From positions 1-31,183 of the forward strand of contig JAEZIQ010000163.1 in the NCBI GenBank assembly GCA_023436605.1: 31,183 bases of DNA, in the 5' to 3' direction. Made by a program: the position numbers and the translations under genes. Shown here piece by piece: positions 31,182 through 31,183 of this stretch (its first letter is position 1; each line of letters opens with the position of its first letter). The DNA comes from Actinomycetes bacterium (GTDB lineage: Bacteria; Actinomycetota; Thermoleophilia; Solirubrobacterales; 70-9). The notes beneath the pieces were generated by a model, which was given only the letters and a program-made list of their open reading frames with translations, did no database searches and was not told where the DNA came from.

Positions 31182-31183
31182 AG
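30967..31183 (+). CDS. Paralogous secreted protein, cut by the window end
   Basis: The first 72 codons of a gene that continues past the window. The start is TTG 30967, 7 nt after GAAGGAGG (30952-30959), a strong Shine-Dalgarno sequence. The N-terminus is a signal peptide (AAAGCLWVMAACLMAGAAEA, cleavage near residue 37). The mature start aligns with the M1 peptidase just upstream: KTKVVKVAAAAKMAQGSQYI against KTSVLNVNARPKMVLGNEYV, then VRNTASKRVK against VRNKFARTIR. Both also use TTG. It therefore starts with the same beta-rich module; whether a peptidase follows cannot be seen. It overlaps the run-on frame of the upstream gene, which supports that gene ending earlier. Confidence 0.8.
   Translation, partial: MGSQGTRTAAPRLRKLAAAGCLWVMAACLMAGAAEAAPKTKVVKVAAAAKMAQGSQYIVATTVRNTASKRVK

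Overview
The window looks like ordinary chromosome from a high-GC member of the Actinomycetota. A soil lineage such as Thermoleophilia/Solirubrobacterales is my guess from gene content and codon style; no rRNA or other marker is present to settle it. Supporting signs are separate cydA, cydB, cydD and cydC genes, NarL-type two-component systems, an ECF sigma/DUF4349 pair, a GlxR/CRP-like box, GTG/TTG starts, and many starts with no Shine-Dalgarno sequence that lie just after a TAnnnT -10 box. I see no phage, IS element, CRISPR array, tRNA or rRNA. Coding density is high and no gene-free gap exceeds about 200 bp.

Layout. 1-3.0 kb: a NUDIX hydrolase divergent from a rubredoxin, then an ECF sigma factor overlapping a membrane DUF4349 protein. 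3.0-7.9 kb: a NarL-type regulator and its membrane kinase on the minus strand, divergent from an MMPL/RND exporter. 8.0-10.2 kb: a MarR repressor and a 14-TM drug exporter behind a compact promoter with a MarR-like operator and a CRP-like box. 10.2-12.1 kb: two exported wall enzymes, an L,D-transpeptidase and an amidase. 12.2-18.1 kb: a complete cydABDC operon for cytochrome bd oxidase and its assembly exporter. 18.1-20.0 kb: a GAF-domain kinase with the heme-pocket residues of mycobacterial DosS/DosT, divergent from a NarL-type regulator. 20.2-22.2 kb: YaaA and a secreted GH3 hydrolase. 22.3-23.3 kb (minus): a small biotinyl/lipoyl carrier and a crotonase resembling methylmalonyl-CoA decarboxylase. 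23.4-26.9 kb: a glycosyltransferase, a small membrane protein, glycerol kinase and an acylglycerophosphate acyltransferase. 26.9-28.7 kb: a lactonase-like metallo-beta-lactamase divergent from a PECR-like enoyl-CoA reductase. 28.8 kb to the end: a secreted M1 metallopeptidase with a collagen-like linker, then the start of a paralogous secreted protein.

How the parts may work together. The best candidate system is oxygen sensing next to cytochrome bd. The kinase keeps the DosS/DosT heme-ligand His and distal Tyr, and its gene ends exactly where cydC ends. An exact 10-mer is shared between the cydA upstream region and the kinase/regulator intergenic region. The second novelty is the 3' end. Two adjacent genes share a signal peptide plus beta-rich N-terminal module, one of them fused through Gly-Pro-Thr repeats to a peptidase. 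That peptidase frame has no stop before a strong intrinsic terminator.

Two other patterns recur: leaderless-type promoters, and long hairpins without a T-tract at gene ends. Two related intergenic repeat copies also follow stop codons at 20.0 and 26.0 kb. All family assignments and comparisons with named proteins are from memory and were not checked by search.
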